Source: Halohasta litchfieldiae
GTDB lineage: Archaea; Halobacteriota; Halobacteria; Halobacteriales; Haloferacaceae
Assembly (NCBI RefSeq): GCF_002788215.1
Contig: NZ_CP024845.1
Coordinates: 2,976,001 to 3,040,000, forward strand
Reading direction: 5' to 3'
DNA length: 64,000 bases
Below, piece after piece: positions 42,705-51,106 of this stretch (positions within the stretch are counted from its first letter, which is position 1; every line of letters starts with the position of its first letter). Below the pieces are notes generated by a model. The model saw only the letters and a program-made list of their open reading frames with translations. It was not told the DNA's origin and made no database searches. The position numbers were made by a program, and so were the translations under genes.

Positions 42705-42796
42705 TAATGACGCTTCGCTTTGGAGGGCCGAAGCGTCAGCGGGGACCACAACGGAACGGACGGCACGTTTTCTGTGCCGCTTACGTTCCCCTTTTC
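42705..42796 (+). ncRNA. Candidate small structured RNA
   Basis: About 26 nt after the TATA box the sequence forms two strong hairpins. Hairpin 1: 42709-42717 with 42729-42737, 9 bp perfect, 11-nt loop. Hairpin 2: 42761-42766 with 42774-42779 (6 bp, 7-nt loop), extended by 42753-42758 with 42784-42789 (6 bp). It ends in CCCCTTTTC, a U run suited to archaeal termination. An overlapping ORF from the ATG at 42707 is highly basic with almost no acidic residues and runs antisense through the amphi-Trp gene, so coding is unlikely. The 3' end faces the amphi-Trp gene 37 bp away. Confidence 0.5.
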
Positions 42797-42832
42797 AAAA
42801 CACTACGAGCAAACAGCGGCAGTTCGGTATCG

Positions 42833-43120
42833 CTACTCGATGCTCAAAGAGCCACCGCTGCTGCCGCTCGATCCGTTTTCATCCCACTCGATTTCGAGTT
42901 CGAGAGACTTCTCTGGGTTCCCACCACTGCTGTCGGTTTCGCGTTCGGCTTTGACCTCGAAGGTCGGTCGGTCGGGGATCTCCATGGTCACGCTGTCGTC
43001 ACCGGCCGACAGCGACACTGCCTCACCAGCGGACAACCGATCAGCGACTGCTCGCAGATAGTCGGCGATCTCTTGGCGGGACTGTGTCGACTCCGATTTA
43101 AACAGTACCTCTTCTGGCAT
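42833..43120 (-). CDS. Amphi-Trp domain protein
   Basis: A 95-aa acidic protein matching the short amphi-Trp domain family: EEVLFKSESTQSRQEIADYLRAVADRLSAG (quoted in part) and a C-terminal LELEIEWDE strand. The function of the family is unknown. Start ATG 43120; a TATA-like tttattag at about 43144-43151 (minus strand) suits a leaderless mRNA. Two dyads upstream may regulate it. Confidence 0.8.
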   Translation of the reverse strand: MPEEVLFKSESTQSRQEIADYLRAVADRLSAGEAVSLSAGDDSVTMEIPDRPTFEVKAERETDSSGGNPEKSLELEIEWDENGSSGSSGGSLSIE

Positions 43121-43150
43121 AGTTACCAAAAGGGTCGCTCAACTAATAAA

Positions 43151-43199
43151 TGATTAGCATGCAATCAATTACTTCTTTATCTGATATGTTACGTATCAG
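43151..43199. promoter_or_regulatory. Two dyads upstream of amphi-Trp gene
   Basis: TGATT-A-GCATGC-AATCA (43151-43167) is a palindrome broken by one base, directly upstream of the minus-strand TATA box. CTGATA-tgttacg-TATCAG (43181-43199) is a 6-bp inverted repeat further up. Both lie in the 204-bp region shared with the padR gene, so they may bind that or another regulator. Confidence 0.4.
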
Positions 43200-43324
43200 T
43201 TGTCAGGATACACCCGCTCTCAATAGCAAATCCTGCCGGTACTCTCCCAACCCACACATTCAGTCCGCTGTCAGGTCGGTAAATTTATTTGTTTTAGAGA
43301 ATAAGCTGTGATCAGATATTACCA

Positions 43325-43600
43325 ATGTACGACCTAACGGGATTCCAACGTGATCTGCTCTACGTTATCGCCGGGCTTGACGAACCACACGGGCTGGCGA
43401 TCAAAGATGAACTCGAAGAGTACTACGAAAAAGAGATTCATCACGGTCGACTGTATCCGAATCTCGACACGCTGGTCGACAAGGGACTCGTCGAGAAGGG
43501 CCAGCGGGACCGCCGTACCAACTTCTACACGATGACGCGTCGCGGTCGTCGTGAGATCGACGCTCGCTCGGACTGGGAAGAGCAGTACCTTCCGGCCTGA
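43325..43600 (+). CDS. PadR-type winged-helix regulator
   Basis: A 91-aa protein consisting of the PadR winged helix only: LTGFQRDLLYVIAGLDEPHG, IKDELEEYYEKEIHHGRLYPNLDTLVDKGLVEKG (quoted in part) and RRTNFYTMTRRGRREI are diagnostic. This short form is common in haloarchaea. A TATA-like aaatttatttg lies at 43289-43299, about 30 bp before the ATG. It may control the divergent amphi-Trp gene or itself. It converges with the AI-2E-type permease gene. Confidence 0.88.
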   Translation: MYDLTGFQRDLLYVIAGLDEPHGLAIKDELEEYYEKEIHHGRLYPNLDTLVDKGLVEKGQRDRRTNFYTMTRRGRREIDARSDWEEQYLPA

Positions 43601-43617
43601 TCGGCCTGTTTTCGGAG

Positions 43618-44793
43618 TTACTCCGTCGACTGTTCTGACCGGGGCAGAGAGCCATCCTCGGCGGGTTCGACGGGCTGAGACGGTCTGAGCGGGACCCCAA
43701 CCAGTTCCATCGGCGTCGACGGCTCATCGGCGAGGAGATCCGGCAACACGATTCTGGCGAACTGCACCACCAACACCAGCAGGACGGGCATCAGGAACAA
43801 CCCGTACCAGCCGAACAGCAGCGGCCCAAGCGTGTAGGCCAACATCAGCGCGCCGACGTGGACGTTCCGTCCCGAGACGTAGGGCCGCAACACGAGATCC
43901 GGAATCGAGTCGACGACGACTAACGACAGCAGGAAAAATAGGACAACGAACCAGAGGGTTTCGGTGCCGGCGGTCGTGATGCTTTGGATCGTCATATAGA
44001 GTCCGACCGGCACGTAGATGAGTTTCATCCCGACGACCGGAATCAGACTCGCAACCCCTGCCAGCAGGCCAACGAGTGCGGCCGCCGGAATCGGGAGGGC
44101 GGGCGGTGCGATCACGTTCAAAACCGAGTAGGTGATGACCGCAATCGTCCCGGCGAACACCGCGTTGAGAATATTCCCGAAGAAAATGTCTTTGAGATCT
44201 CGGTCGACGGCAACGAGATAGCGTCGAAACAGCGTTCCCTTGTCGCCGAAAGCGTCCAACAGCCACGCCGAGATCCGGTGGTCATCTCGGAGGAGATAGA
44301 AGGCGAGCGCAACCATCGCAAACAGGTTGATAATCGCAATCGCAAACACCGACAGCGTCTCGACAGCCGAGGTGAGCGAGCCAAGCACCGACCCCACCAG
44401 TTCGGCGCTCAGGAACTCCCGAATGTCGGTCGACAACAACACTGCTGGATCGGTTATCCGGTTGAAAACAGCCGGATCGAGACCGAAATCCGTGGGATCG
44501 AGCGCTGTCGTCCGCGTGAGTTCGTTAAGCTGTCTAAAGACGATCAACAGCGCATAGGTGACAAGCGCCAGAGCGGGCAGTGCAAGGGCGAAAATCGAGA
44601 TCCCCGCGGCCACGCTCGGATTGCCAACGCGACCTTCGATCCGGTTGTACACCGGTCGCGTCGAGTAGTAGAGAAACAGTCCGAACACCAGTGTCCCAAT
44701 AAAGGAACTAACGACGTAAGCAACAGCACCAAGCAGGGCGATGCCGACCAACATCCAGATCGGATGCTGACGGAGCGTCGATTGGATCGACAT
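43618..44793 (-). CDS. AI-2E family transporter-like permease
   Basis: A 391-aa membrane protein with eight likely helices: two near the N terminus, an extracellular/soluble part around residues 75-160, and a C-terminal bundle. FLLRDDHRISAWLLDAFG and PALVGLLAGVASLIPVVGMKLIYVP-like segments (here PAAALVGLLAGVASLIPVVG) with PDLVLRPYVSGRNVHVGALML are typical of the AI-2E/PerM (UPF0118) family. Some members move signalling compounds or act as Na+/H+ antiporters; the substrate here is unknown. Confidence 0.88.
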   Translation of the reverse strand: MSIQSTLRQHPIWMLVGIALLGAVAYVVSSFIGTLVFGLFLYYSTRPVYNRIEGRVGNPSVAAGISIFALALPALALVTYALLIVFRQLNELTRTTALDPTDFGLDPAVFNRITDPAVLLSTDIREFLSAELVGSVLGSLTSAVETLSVFAIAIINLFAMVALAFYLLRDDHRISAWLLDAFGDKGTLFRRYLVAVDRDLKDIFFGNILNAVFAGTIAVITYSVLNVIAPPALPIPAAALVGLLAGVASLIPVVGMKLIYVPVGLYMTIQSITTAGTETLWFVVLFFLLSLVVVDSIPDLVLRPYVSGRNVHVGALMLAYTLGPLLFGWYGLFLMPVLLVLVVQFARIVLPDLLADEPSTPMELVGVPLRPSQPVEPAEDGSLPRSEQSTE

Positions 44794-44904
44794 AGCTAAA
44801 CAGCCTCGGGGGGAGGGAAAAAGGATGTCGGCTTGCTGTCAGCAGGTGGCTGGTGGGTTACGACGGCCAACCGGGCGGTGTGTTGAAACCGCCAGCGTTC
44901 AAAC

Positions 44905-46209
44905 ATGTGGGAAATGGCGTCGACGATCCTCCAGACGGGCACGTTTTTCGGGTTCTCGTTCGACGAGCCAGTGGTTCAACTCGCGATGGCCGCCGCACTC
45001 GGATTGTTTCTCGGCCTCGAACGCGAGTGGTCCGAAAAGCCCGCCGGGATCCGAACCTTCTCGTTGACCTGTCTGCTCGGGGCCCTGTTTACGGTTATCG
45101 CCCGCGAAACCCAGTACGGAGCCCTCCTGATCGCCATCGGTGGCCTGTTCGTTATCAGCCAAAGCGTGCTCATCGGGGTCCAAGGGCTGTTGCCCTCCCG
45201 GTCGACCGACTCACTCTCGCTGACGACCTCGGTCTCGATGTTGGTGACCTACGGCGTTGGAATTCTGGTCGCCTCCGGCTTCGTCCTCGAAGGCGTCACC
45301 GTCGCCGTGGTGTCGTCGACGCTGCTCGTGCTCAAACGCGAACTCCACGAGATAGCTGGCGCCCTCTCTCGGGAAGAGATCCAGTCGGCCATCGAGTTCG
45401 CCATTTTGGCGTTCGTCATCTATCCCCTCCTCCCGACGGGGGTCATTGAGGTGGGACCGGTCCCATTCGAGCCACGCATCGCATGGCTGATGGTCGTCAC
45501 AGTGGCGGGAATCGGTATTCTCAACTACGCACTGGTGCGAAGCTACGGCGGGCGAGGAATCGCGGTCACTGGGTTTTTCGGTGGGTTGGCCTCCTCGGCG
45601 GCAGTTGTCGGCGCAATGTTAGACCACGTCGACCAAAACACTGAGGCCGCCCAGTACGGCGTCGCGGCGGTGTTGCTGGCCAACGCCGCAATGGCGCTCC
45701 GGAATCTCGGCATTGCAGTCGCCTTTACCATCTCGGCAGGGACTGTACTCTACGGTGTGGTTGCCCCCCTTGGCGTGCTGGTCGTCGGCAGTTTCCTCAT
45801 CGCGTGGCTCATCGCCGACTGGAACCAGGAGATCGAAATGGAGTTCGCCAGCCCGTTTTCGCTCCAAAATGCTTTGGCGTTCGGCTCGGTGTTCCTTTTT
45901 ATTCTCGCCGGGAGCACCGTCGCCCAAGCCGAGTTCGGCACTGCTGGGCTGTATCTCAGCGCACTCATCTCTGGGTTGGTCTCCTCGGCAGGCGTGACGA
46001 CCTCCGCGGTGTTGCTGTTCCGTGCCGGAACCATCGGCTCGTCGGAAACCGTCGTCGCAATTTTGCTTGCGACCGCCGCCAGCGTGCTCGTCAAAGTCGG
46101 CCTCTCTACTGCGGGTCCCAAACCGTTCGCCCGGGACGTGACACTCTGGAGCAGCGTCCTGCTGGCAGTCACCGGTCTCGTCACTGTCGGTGTGGTCTAC
46201 GTCGGCTAG
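44905..46209 (+). CDS. MgtC/SapB-DUF4010 family membrane protein
   Basis: A 434-aa membrane protein. The N-terminal part (AAALGLFLGLEREWSEKPAGIRTFSLTCLLGALF, quoted in part) is the MgtC/SapB domain with its GLERE and GIRTF motifs; the remaining ten or so helices match the DUF4010 part, with FFGGLASSAAVVGAML. MgtC proteins are linked to Mg2+ or phosphate stress, but function here is inference. ATG 44905 or 44914 could be the start. The IS element lies 47 bp downstream of its stop. Confidence 0.85.
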   Translation: MWEMASTILQTGTFFGFSFDEPVVQLAMAAALGLFLGLEREWSEKPAGIRTFSLTCLLGALFTVIARETQYGALLIAIGGLFVISQSVLIGVQGLLPSRSTDSLSLTTSVSMLVTYGVGILVASGFVLEGVTVAVVSSTLLVLKRELHEIAGALSREEIQSAIEFAILAFVIYPLLPTGVIEVGPVPFEPRIAWLMVVTVAGIGILNYALVRSYGGRGIAVTGFFGGLASSAAVVGAMLDHVDQNTEAAQYGVAAVLLANAAMALRNLGIAVAFTISAGTVLYGVVAPLGVLVVGSFLIAWLIADWNQEIEMEFASPFSLQNALAFGSVFLFILAGSTVAQAEFGTAGLYLSALISGLVSSAGVTTSAVLLFRAGTIGSSETVVAILLATAASVLVKVGLSTAGPKPFARDVTLWSSVLLAVTGLVTVGVVYVG

Positions 46210-46256
46210 AAATCTGCTGTCAACGGACACTAGGGAGGTATCCTTATGCCCCTCAG

Positions 46257-47323
46257 AGGGTGTCATAGAATAGTTCTCATAGCGTGATGACGGTGCTTCC
46301 TGGATTGTCTCCGCGTTCGTCGTTGGTGATCGCAATAACGAGACGAAGGCACAGCGCGAGGAACACTTGTGCTCGTGCGTGGACGCGGCCTCGGGCGCGA
46401 ACGTGCCCGAGGCCGCAGTCCTTGACGGCGTCGTTGGTTCGTTCGACTCCACTCCGGCGGTTGTACGTCTCGTCTAGCGTCGATTGCTTCAGCTGAACGT
46501 CCTCGCTGTGTTCGTCGATGCGGGCTTCGACCCTGTACTCGATGTCTTTCGGATCGTCGGTGTTTCGTGCGTTGTACGGAGCGACTGGCACGACCCCTGC
46601 GGCCAGCAGGTGGTCGTGCCAGCCGAGCGTGTCGTAGGCGCTGTCTCCAAGCATCCAGATCGGTTTCTCGACGGCGAGCGCGTCACACGTGACGCGCATC
46701 GCCGTCTCCTCTGGCGCTTGCTTGCTCTCGGTGAACTCCGCGGCAATCGGGATCTTTTGCCCGGTCGAGACGATCGTACAGCCGTAGCCGTGGTAGTACT
46801 CTTCGGCGGTTGGATCGTAGCCTTTCGACGCGTCTTGGTCGGCGGGCATCGTCCTCACGTCGGTGGAATCGATGGAGTAGGTCAAGTCGAGCAGGCCGCG
46901 GCAGGCGGCCTGCTCGACGAGGCGGTCGAAGACCTCGTCGACGACGTGTTCGAGGTCGGTGAGGAAGCGATCGACCGCGTCTCTCGACGGCGGTCGATCG
47001 AAGCCACAGCTGAGCCAGACGACCGTGTTCTGGAGTTCTCGCGTGACTGGACGGATGCCGTAGACGTTCTTGTAGTAGCAGTGCAGGAACGCTCGGAAGA
47101 GTGCTGGTGGGTGATGATCTCGTGTTCGCCCCCGGCGAGCGGGGGCGAACACATCGAATTCTTCGAGAAAGTCGAACTCAAGATGCTCGAACAACGCGAG
47201 CGTCTCGGTCGCCATTACATTGAAGAACTCGTCGATAGAAGTCTCCTCTTGCAGGATGCTGGCGCTCGTAGACACAGTTCCAACATCCTGCGTCTTCGTG
47301 TGTGACGCTTTCTATGACACCCT
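46257..47323. mobile_element. IS5-like insertion sequence, 1067 bp, intact
   Basis: The ends are perfect 14-bp inverted repeats, AGGGTGTCATAGAA at 46257-46270 and its complement at 47310-47323. Flanking both sides is the 8-bp direct repeat CCCCTCAG (46249-46256 and 47324-47331), a clear target-site duplication. One full-length transposase fills the element. Size, DDE transposase and 8-bp duplication fit the ISH1-like branch of IS5. The perfect duplication suggests recent insertion. Confidence 0.93.
46277..47275 (-). CDS. IS5-like DDE transposase
   Basis: A 332-aa transposase with an intact frame. The N-terminal part has a DDHH-type helical region; the catalytic acids are visible as YSIDSTDVRTMP (first Asp), MLGDSAYDTLGWH (second Asp) and RRSGVERTNDAVKDCGL (Glu in the Y/R-ExxR-like position). 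Its stop is 20 nt inside the left end of the element and its ATG 48 nt from the right end. No frameshift is seen, so the copy may be active. Confidence 0.93.
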   Translation of the reverse strand: MSTSASILQEETSIDEFFNVMATETLALFEHLEFDFLEEFDVFAPARRGRTRDHHPPALFRAFLHCYYKNVYGIRPVTRELQNTVVWLSCGFDRPPSRDAVDRFLTDLEHVVDEVFDRLVEQAACRGLLDLTYSIDSTDVRTMPADQDASKGYDPTAEEYYHGYGCTIVSTGQKIPIAAEFTESKQAPEETAMRVTCDALAVEKPIWMLGDSAYDTLGWHDHLLAAGVVPVAPYNARNTDDPKDIEYRVEARIDEHSEDVQLKQSTLDETYNRRSGVERTNDAVKDCGLGHVRARGRVHARAQVFLALCLRLVIAITNDERGDNPGSTVITL

Positions 47324-47376
47324 CCCCTCAGGCAACTATCTAGTCCTACAGAGAATATCTCGTATCACGTTATACT

Positions 47377-49101
47377 ATGCTTACTAAACTACTGACTGCG
47401 CCGGAACCCGTCCAGACGTCCATCCCGCTGTTCGAGATCTATCTGGTCGTGTTCGGGGCCGCTGCAGTCGCCTGTTTTGCGAGCCTGAGTCGCGCGGCGG
47501 AGATCACGAACAACGACACCCGACGAGGATTGGTGGCGCTGTTGGTGACCAGTGGCCTCTGGGCGACGTTCCACGTCGGCTATCTCGCCGCACCAACCGC
47601 CGAACTCCAGTACGGCTTTTATATGGCCGGCCTCATCGTTGGTCTGAGCACGGTCGGGCCGTGGCTCTACTTCTGTTCGGCCTACACCGGCCGGACGCTC
47701 CACCGAAATCCGACCTACCAGCAGGCCGCTGTCGGCCTCTACCTCTCGATCGTTGCGGTGAAGCTCACGAACCCGTTCCACGGCCTGTACTTCACCGCAC
47801 GGCCCGTCGAGACGCCGTTTCCCCACCTGCTGATCGAGCATGGGGCGCTCCACTGGGCTGCGATGGGACTGGCCTACGCGCTCGCCGTCGTCGGCATTTT
47901 CATGCTGTTCGAGTTGTTCGCACAGGTCGACTACGACACGACGCCGTTCGTGATTCTCGTCGGGCTGACCGCGCTGCCGGTCGTCCTCGATATCGTTGGC
48001 TTCGTCAGCCCACAGTTTCTCGATGTCTCCTACTCGTCGGTCGGAGTGGCAGTGTTCGCCGTCGGCGTGCTGTTCATCTACACAGACCAGTTCCAGACGA
48101 TCCAACTGGCTGGCCCGTACGACGATCCGGTGATCGTCGTCGACGACGAACAGGGGATTCGAGACTACAATCAGGCTGCCCTGTCGCTGTTTCCGGCGCT
48201 CGAAGACGCCATCGACGCGGAGCTATCGAGCGTCGTGCCCCGAATCGCGGTCGCGCTCACGACCGACAACACGCTCGAATGTCGGTCCAACGGCGAGAGT
48301 CGGTATTTCAGCGTCTCCTCGAACCACTTCAGCACCGGCAAGGCCCAACTCGGCCAAATCGTGCTGTTGCAAGATATCACCGAACAGGAACGCTACCGCA
48401 TCGATCTCGAAAACCAAAACACACGCTTAGAGAAGTTCACTGGGATAGTATCACACGACCTCCGGAACCCACTCAACATCGCCCAAGGAAACATCGACCT
48501 TGCCATCGAGACTGGTGACGACGACACCCTCGACACAGTCAAAACCGCCCTCGACCGGATGGAAGAACTCATCGCCGATCTGCTCGCGTTGGCCCGCCAA
48601 GGCAAGCCCATCGACGAAACCGAACGGGTTTCGCTGGCCGAACTCGTCGAGTCGTGTTGGAAAATGGTCGACGTCGCCGAGGCCCAACTCGACATTGAGG
48701 CCGACCTGACTCTCGATGCTGACCCCGACCGTCTCCAACAGCTGTTGGAGAACCTCATTCGCAACGCGGTCGAGCATGGCGGCGAGAGTGTGACCATCTC
48801 CGTAGGACCGCTCGCCGACGACAGAGGGTTCTATCTCGAAGACGACGGTCCGGGAATCCCCGAGGACACACAGGACGACGTCTTCGATTCGGGCTACACC
48901 ACCTCACGAAACGGCACCGGGTTCGGACTCAGTATCGTCAAGGAGATCGTCGACGCCCACGGCTGGACGATTCGGGTCACGAACGGCGACAGCGGCGGCG
49001 CACGGTTCGAAATCGAAACAGGGGGCCAGTCGAGAGATGAGACTACTGAAAAAGGCGACGAGACCGAACCGGAACAAGAAGCAACAGTCGACCGGGTCTA
49101 A
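47377..49101 (+). CDS. Sensor histidine kinase with 7TM N terminus
   Basis: A 574-aa membrane kinase. Residues 1 to about 235 hold seven helices of the 7TM histidine-kinase N-terminal type; a PAS-like domain covers about 240-345 (VVDDEQGIRDYNQAALSLFP). The dimerisation box has the phosphorylated His in GIVSHDLRNPLNIAQG; the ATPase domain shows LENLIRNAVEHGG, DDGPGIPED and GTGFGLSIVKE. A hydrophilic tail ends it. No response regulator is adjacent. The IS element ends 53 bp upstream; a TATA-like gaatatct at about 47352-47359 remains intact. Its stop overlaps the convergent tfb stop by 4 nt. Confidence 0.92.
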   Translation: MLTKLLTAPEPVQTSIPLFEIYLVVFGAAAVACFASLSRAAEITNNDTRRGLVALLVTSGLWATFHVGYLAAPTAELQYGFYMAGLIVGLSTVGPWLYFCSAYTGRTLHRNPTYQQAAVGLYLSIVAVKLTNPFHGLYFTARPVETPFPHLLIEHGALHWAAMGLAYALAVVGIFMLFELFAQVDYDTTPFVILVGLTALPVVLDIVGFVSPQFLDVSYSSVGVAVFAVGVLFIYTDQFQTIQLAGPYDDPVIVVDDEQGIRDYNQAALSLFPALEDAIDAELSSVVPRIAVALTTDNTLECRSNGESRYFSVSSNHFSTGKAQLGQIVLLQDITEQERYRIDLENQNTRLEKFTGIVSHDLRNPLNIAQGNIDLAIETGDDDTLDTVKTALDRMEELIADLLALARQGKPIDETERVSLAELVESCWKMVDVAEAQLDIEADLTLDADPDRLQQLLENLIRNAVEHGGESVTISVGPLADDRGFYLEDDGPGIPEDTQDDVFDSGYTTSRNGTGFGLSIVKEIVDAHGWTIRVTNGDSGGARFEIETGGQSRDETTEKGDETEPEQEATVDRV

Positions 49102-50096
49102 ACCAGCATCTCTTCTTCGGCTTCGAGCAGCTCGTGGTACCGGTTGCGGATGGTGACTTCGGAGATGTCAGCGACCTCCGAGACTGCGGCTTGGGTGGTC
49201 TTCTCGTTGGTCAGCAGTGCGGCCGCGTACACCGCGGCTGCAGCGAGGCCGACCGGCGATTTGCCGCTGTGGACGCCCTGTTCTTTGGCGTTTTTCAGCA
49301 GCTGTTTGGCCCGCATTTCGGACTCCTCGGAGAGCTCCAGCGACGAAGCAAACCGCGGGACGTACTGTTCGGGGTCGGCTGGTCGGACTTCGAGCGAAAG
49401 CTCACGGACGACATAACGGTAGGTCCGGGCAATCTCGCTTTTCTCGACTCGGGAGACGTCGGCAATCTCGTCGAGGCTCCGTGGGACGCCTGCCATCCGG
49501 GCGGCAGCGTACACGCAGGACGTCGACACACCCTCAATCGAGCGACCCGGCAGCAGGTCCTCGTTGAGCGCGCGGCGGTAGATGACCGAGGCGGTCTCCC
49601 GAACGTTGTCCGGCAGGCCAAGGGCGGAGGCCATCCGGTCGATCTCGCCGAGGGCCTGTTTGAGGTTCCGCTCTTTGGAGTCGCGGGTACGGAACCGCTC
49701 GTTCCATTTGCGGAGTCGCTGCATCTTCTGGCGCTGCCGAGCACCCAGCGAGCGACCGTAGGCGTCCTTGTTCCGCCAGTCGATGTTCGTCGACAACCCT
49801 TTGTCGTGCATCGTGTTGGTGGTCGGCGCACCGACACGCGATTTCTGGTCCTTTTCGGCGCTGTCAAACGCTCGCCACTCGGGACCACGGTCGACGGAGT
49901 CCTCGGTGATCACGAGGCCACAGTCGTCACAGACGGTCTCGCCGTGTTCGTCGTCGGTGATGACGTTCCCACTACATTCGGGGCACTGGAGCGTATCGCT
50001 TTCGCTTTCGGTTTCTGATTCGGTTTCGGAGGCAGTTCCTTGCCGCTCTCGGGACCGCGAGCGGCCGTTAGTCGAGGTAAACGTTCGTTCACTCAT
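49098..50096 (-). CDS. tfb: Transcription initiation factor IIB
   Basis: A 332-aa TFB, recruiting RNA polymerase to TBP-bound promoters. Zinc ribbon CPECSGNV...CDDCGLVI near residues 38-62; the B-finger/core linker follows with GPEWRAFD and RVGAPTTNTMHDKGLSTNIDW (quoted in part); two cyclin repeats cover about 130-330 (ASVIYRRALNEDLLPGRSIEGV, and SVEVRPADPEQYVPRFAS-like LEVRPADPEQYVPRFA). The N-terminal 30 residues are Ser/Arg/Glu rich. Haloarchaea have several TFBs; this one may be a housekeeping or specialised copy. A TATA-like gtatttttatt lies at about 50125-50137. Confidence 0.96.
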   Translation of the reverse strand: MSERTFTSTNGRSRSRERQGTASETESETESESDTLQCPECSGNVITDDEHGETVCDDCGLVITEDSVDRGPEWRAFDSAEKDQKSRVGAPTTNTMHDKGLSTNIDWRNKDAYGRSLGARQRQKMQRLRKWNERFRTRDSKERNLKQALGEIDRMASALGLPDNVRETASVIYRRALNEDLLPGRSIEGVSTSCVYAAARMAGVPRSLDEIADVSRVEKSEIARTYRYVVRELSLEVRPADPEQYVPRFASSLELSEESEMRAKQLLKNAKEQGVHSGKSPVGLAAAAVYAAALLTNEKTTQAAVSEVADISEVTIRNRYHELLEAEEEMLV

Positions 50097-50332
50097 TGTG
50101 TCTAAATCGCCCCCGTTATGCTGAATAAAAATACGGGAACGGTCGTTGCAAATACGAAGACAGAATATTACTTAAGCAGTTTGGTATTGGACGGAGGCCG
50201 CCGGATACAGCCACGAATACGGCGAACGAACCTGATAGTTTGTCGTCGGCATATCGGTAGTTGCCGAATGTATTGCGAACTGACATCGATAGCGACCGCG
50301 TTGTTTTCGGTCGTGTAGCTCCCAGTCGACCT

Positions 50333-51091
50333 ATGAGCAGTCTCCGAATCGTCTCGCTGGCCCCGAGTGCGACCGCCACGCTCTCGGCGCTCGGCCTCGC
50401 CGAGCAGGTAGTGGGCGTCACAGCTCACTGTGACCTCGACCGTCCGGTCGTCGGTGGGTGGCTGAACCCTGACTACGACGAAATCGCCGCGCTGTCGCCG
50501 GATCTCGTCTGTACGAGCGACGGGCTCCAGCGAGAGATTCGTGACGAACTCCGCGGCCGGGGGTATAGCATCCACCACGACGAACCCAGTCGACTCGACG
50601 ATGTGCTGGCGGGGTTCGAATCGCTGGGCGTGGCCGTCGACGCCCCCGAGGCTGGAGCCGACCTCCGAGCCGATGCAACTCGGCGACTCGATTTAGTCGC
50701 CGAGCGAGTCGACCAGCAACTCGCCGGCACTGACGCTGATACCGACCGCAGTCGACCGGCCGTCTACTGTGAGGAGTGGTCCGATCCGCCGATGGCCGCC
50801 GGGAATTGGGTTCCGGATGCTGTCGAAGCCGCCGGTGGGCGGTATCCATTTGTCGACCCCGGCGAGCGCTCACAGGAAGTCGACCACGAAACCGTCGCGG
50901 CAGCCGATCCAGATCATGCCGTCCTGCATATCTGTGGGACCGGCGATCAAGTATCACCTGACCGCCTGACAGAGCGAGGCTGGGAACTCGATTGGTCGGT
51001 CCACGTTGTCGACGACTCCCTGTTAAACCAGCCGAGCCCACGGCTGATCGATGGTATCGAACTCCTTGCCGAGCGACTGTATTCTATTTAA
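50333..51091 (+). CDS. BtuF-like cobalamin ABC substrate-binding protein
   Basis: A 252-aa type III periplasmic-binding-fold protein: RIVSLAPSATATLSALGLAEQVVGVTAHCD (quoted in part), GGWLNPDYDEIAALSPDLV and a C-terminal ADPDHAVLHICG. This matches BtuF/FhuD-like proteins that bind corrinoids or iron chelates. No signal peptide or lipobox is visible, so it may act in the cytoplasm or be exported in another way; the ABC permease and ATPase are not nearby. ATG 50333 is 3 nt after a GTCGAC copy. Confidence 0.82.
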   Translation: MSSLRIVSLAPSATATLSALGLAEQVVGVTAHCDLDRPVVGGWLNPDYDEIAALSPDLVCTSDGLQREIRDELRGRGYSIHHDEPSRLDDVLAGFESLGVAVDAPEAGADLRADATRRLDLVAERVDQQLAGTDADTDRSRPAVYCEEWSDPPMAAGNWVPDAVEAAGGRYPFVDPGERSQEVDHETVAAADPDHAVLHICGTGDQVSPDRLTERGWELDWSVHVVDDSLLNQPSPRLIDGIELLAERLYSI

Positions 51092-51106
51092 AAAGACGGA
51101 GGGTGC

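Noticed and set aside
42707-43153. ORF starting at the TATA-driven ATG 42707
   Set aside because: Its product is basic with very few acidic residues and runs antisense through the amphi-Trp gene; the hairpins explain the region better.
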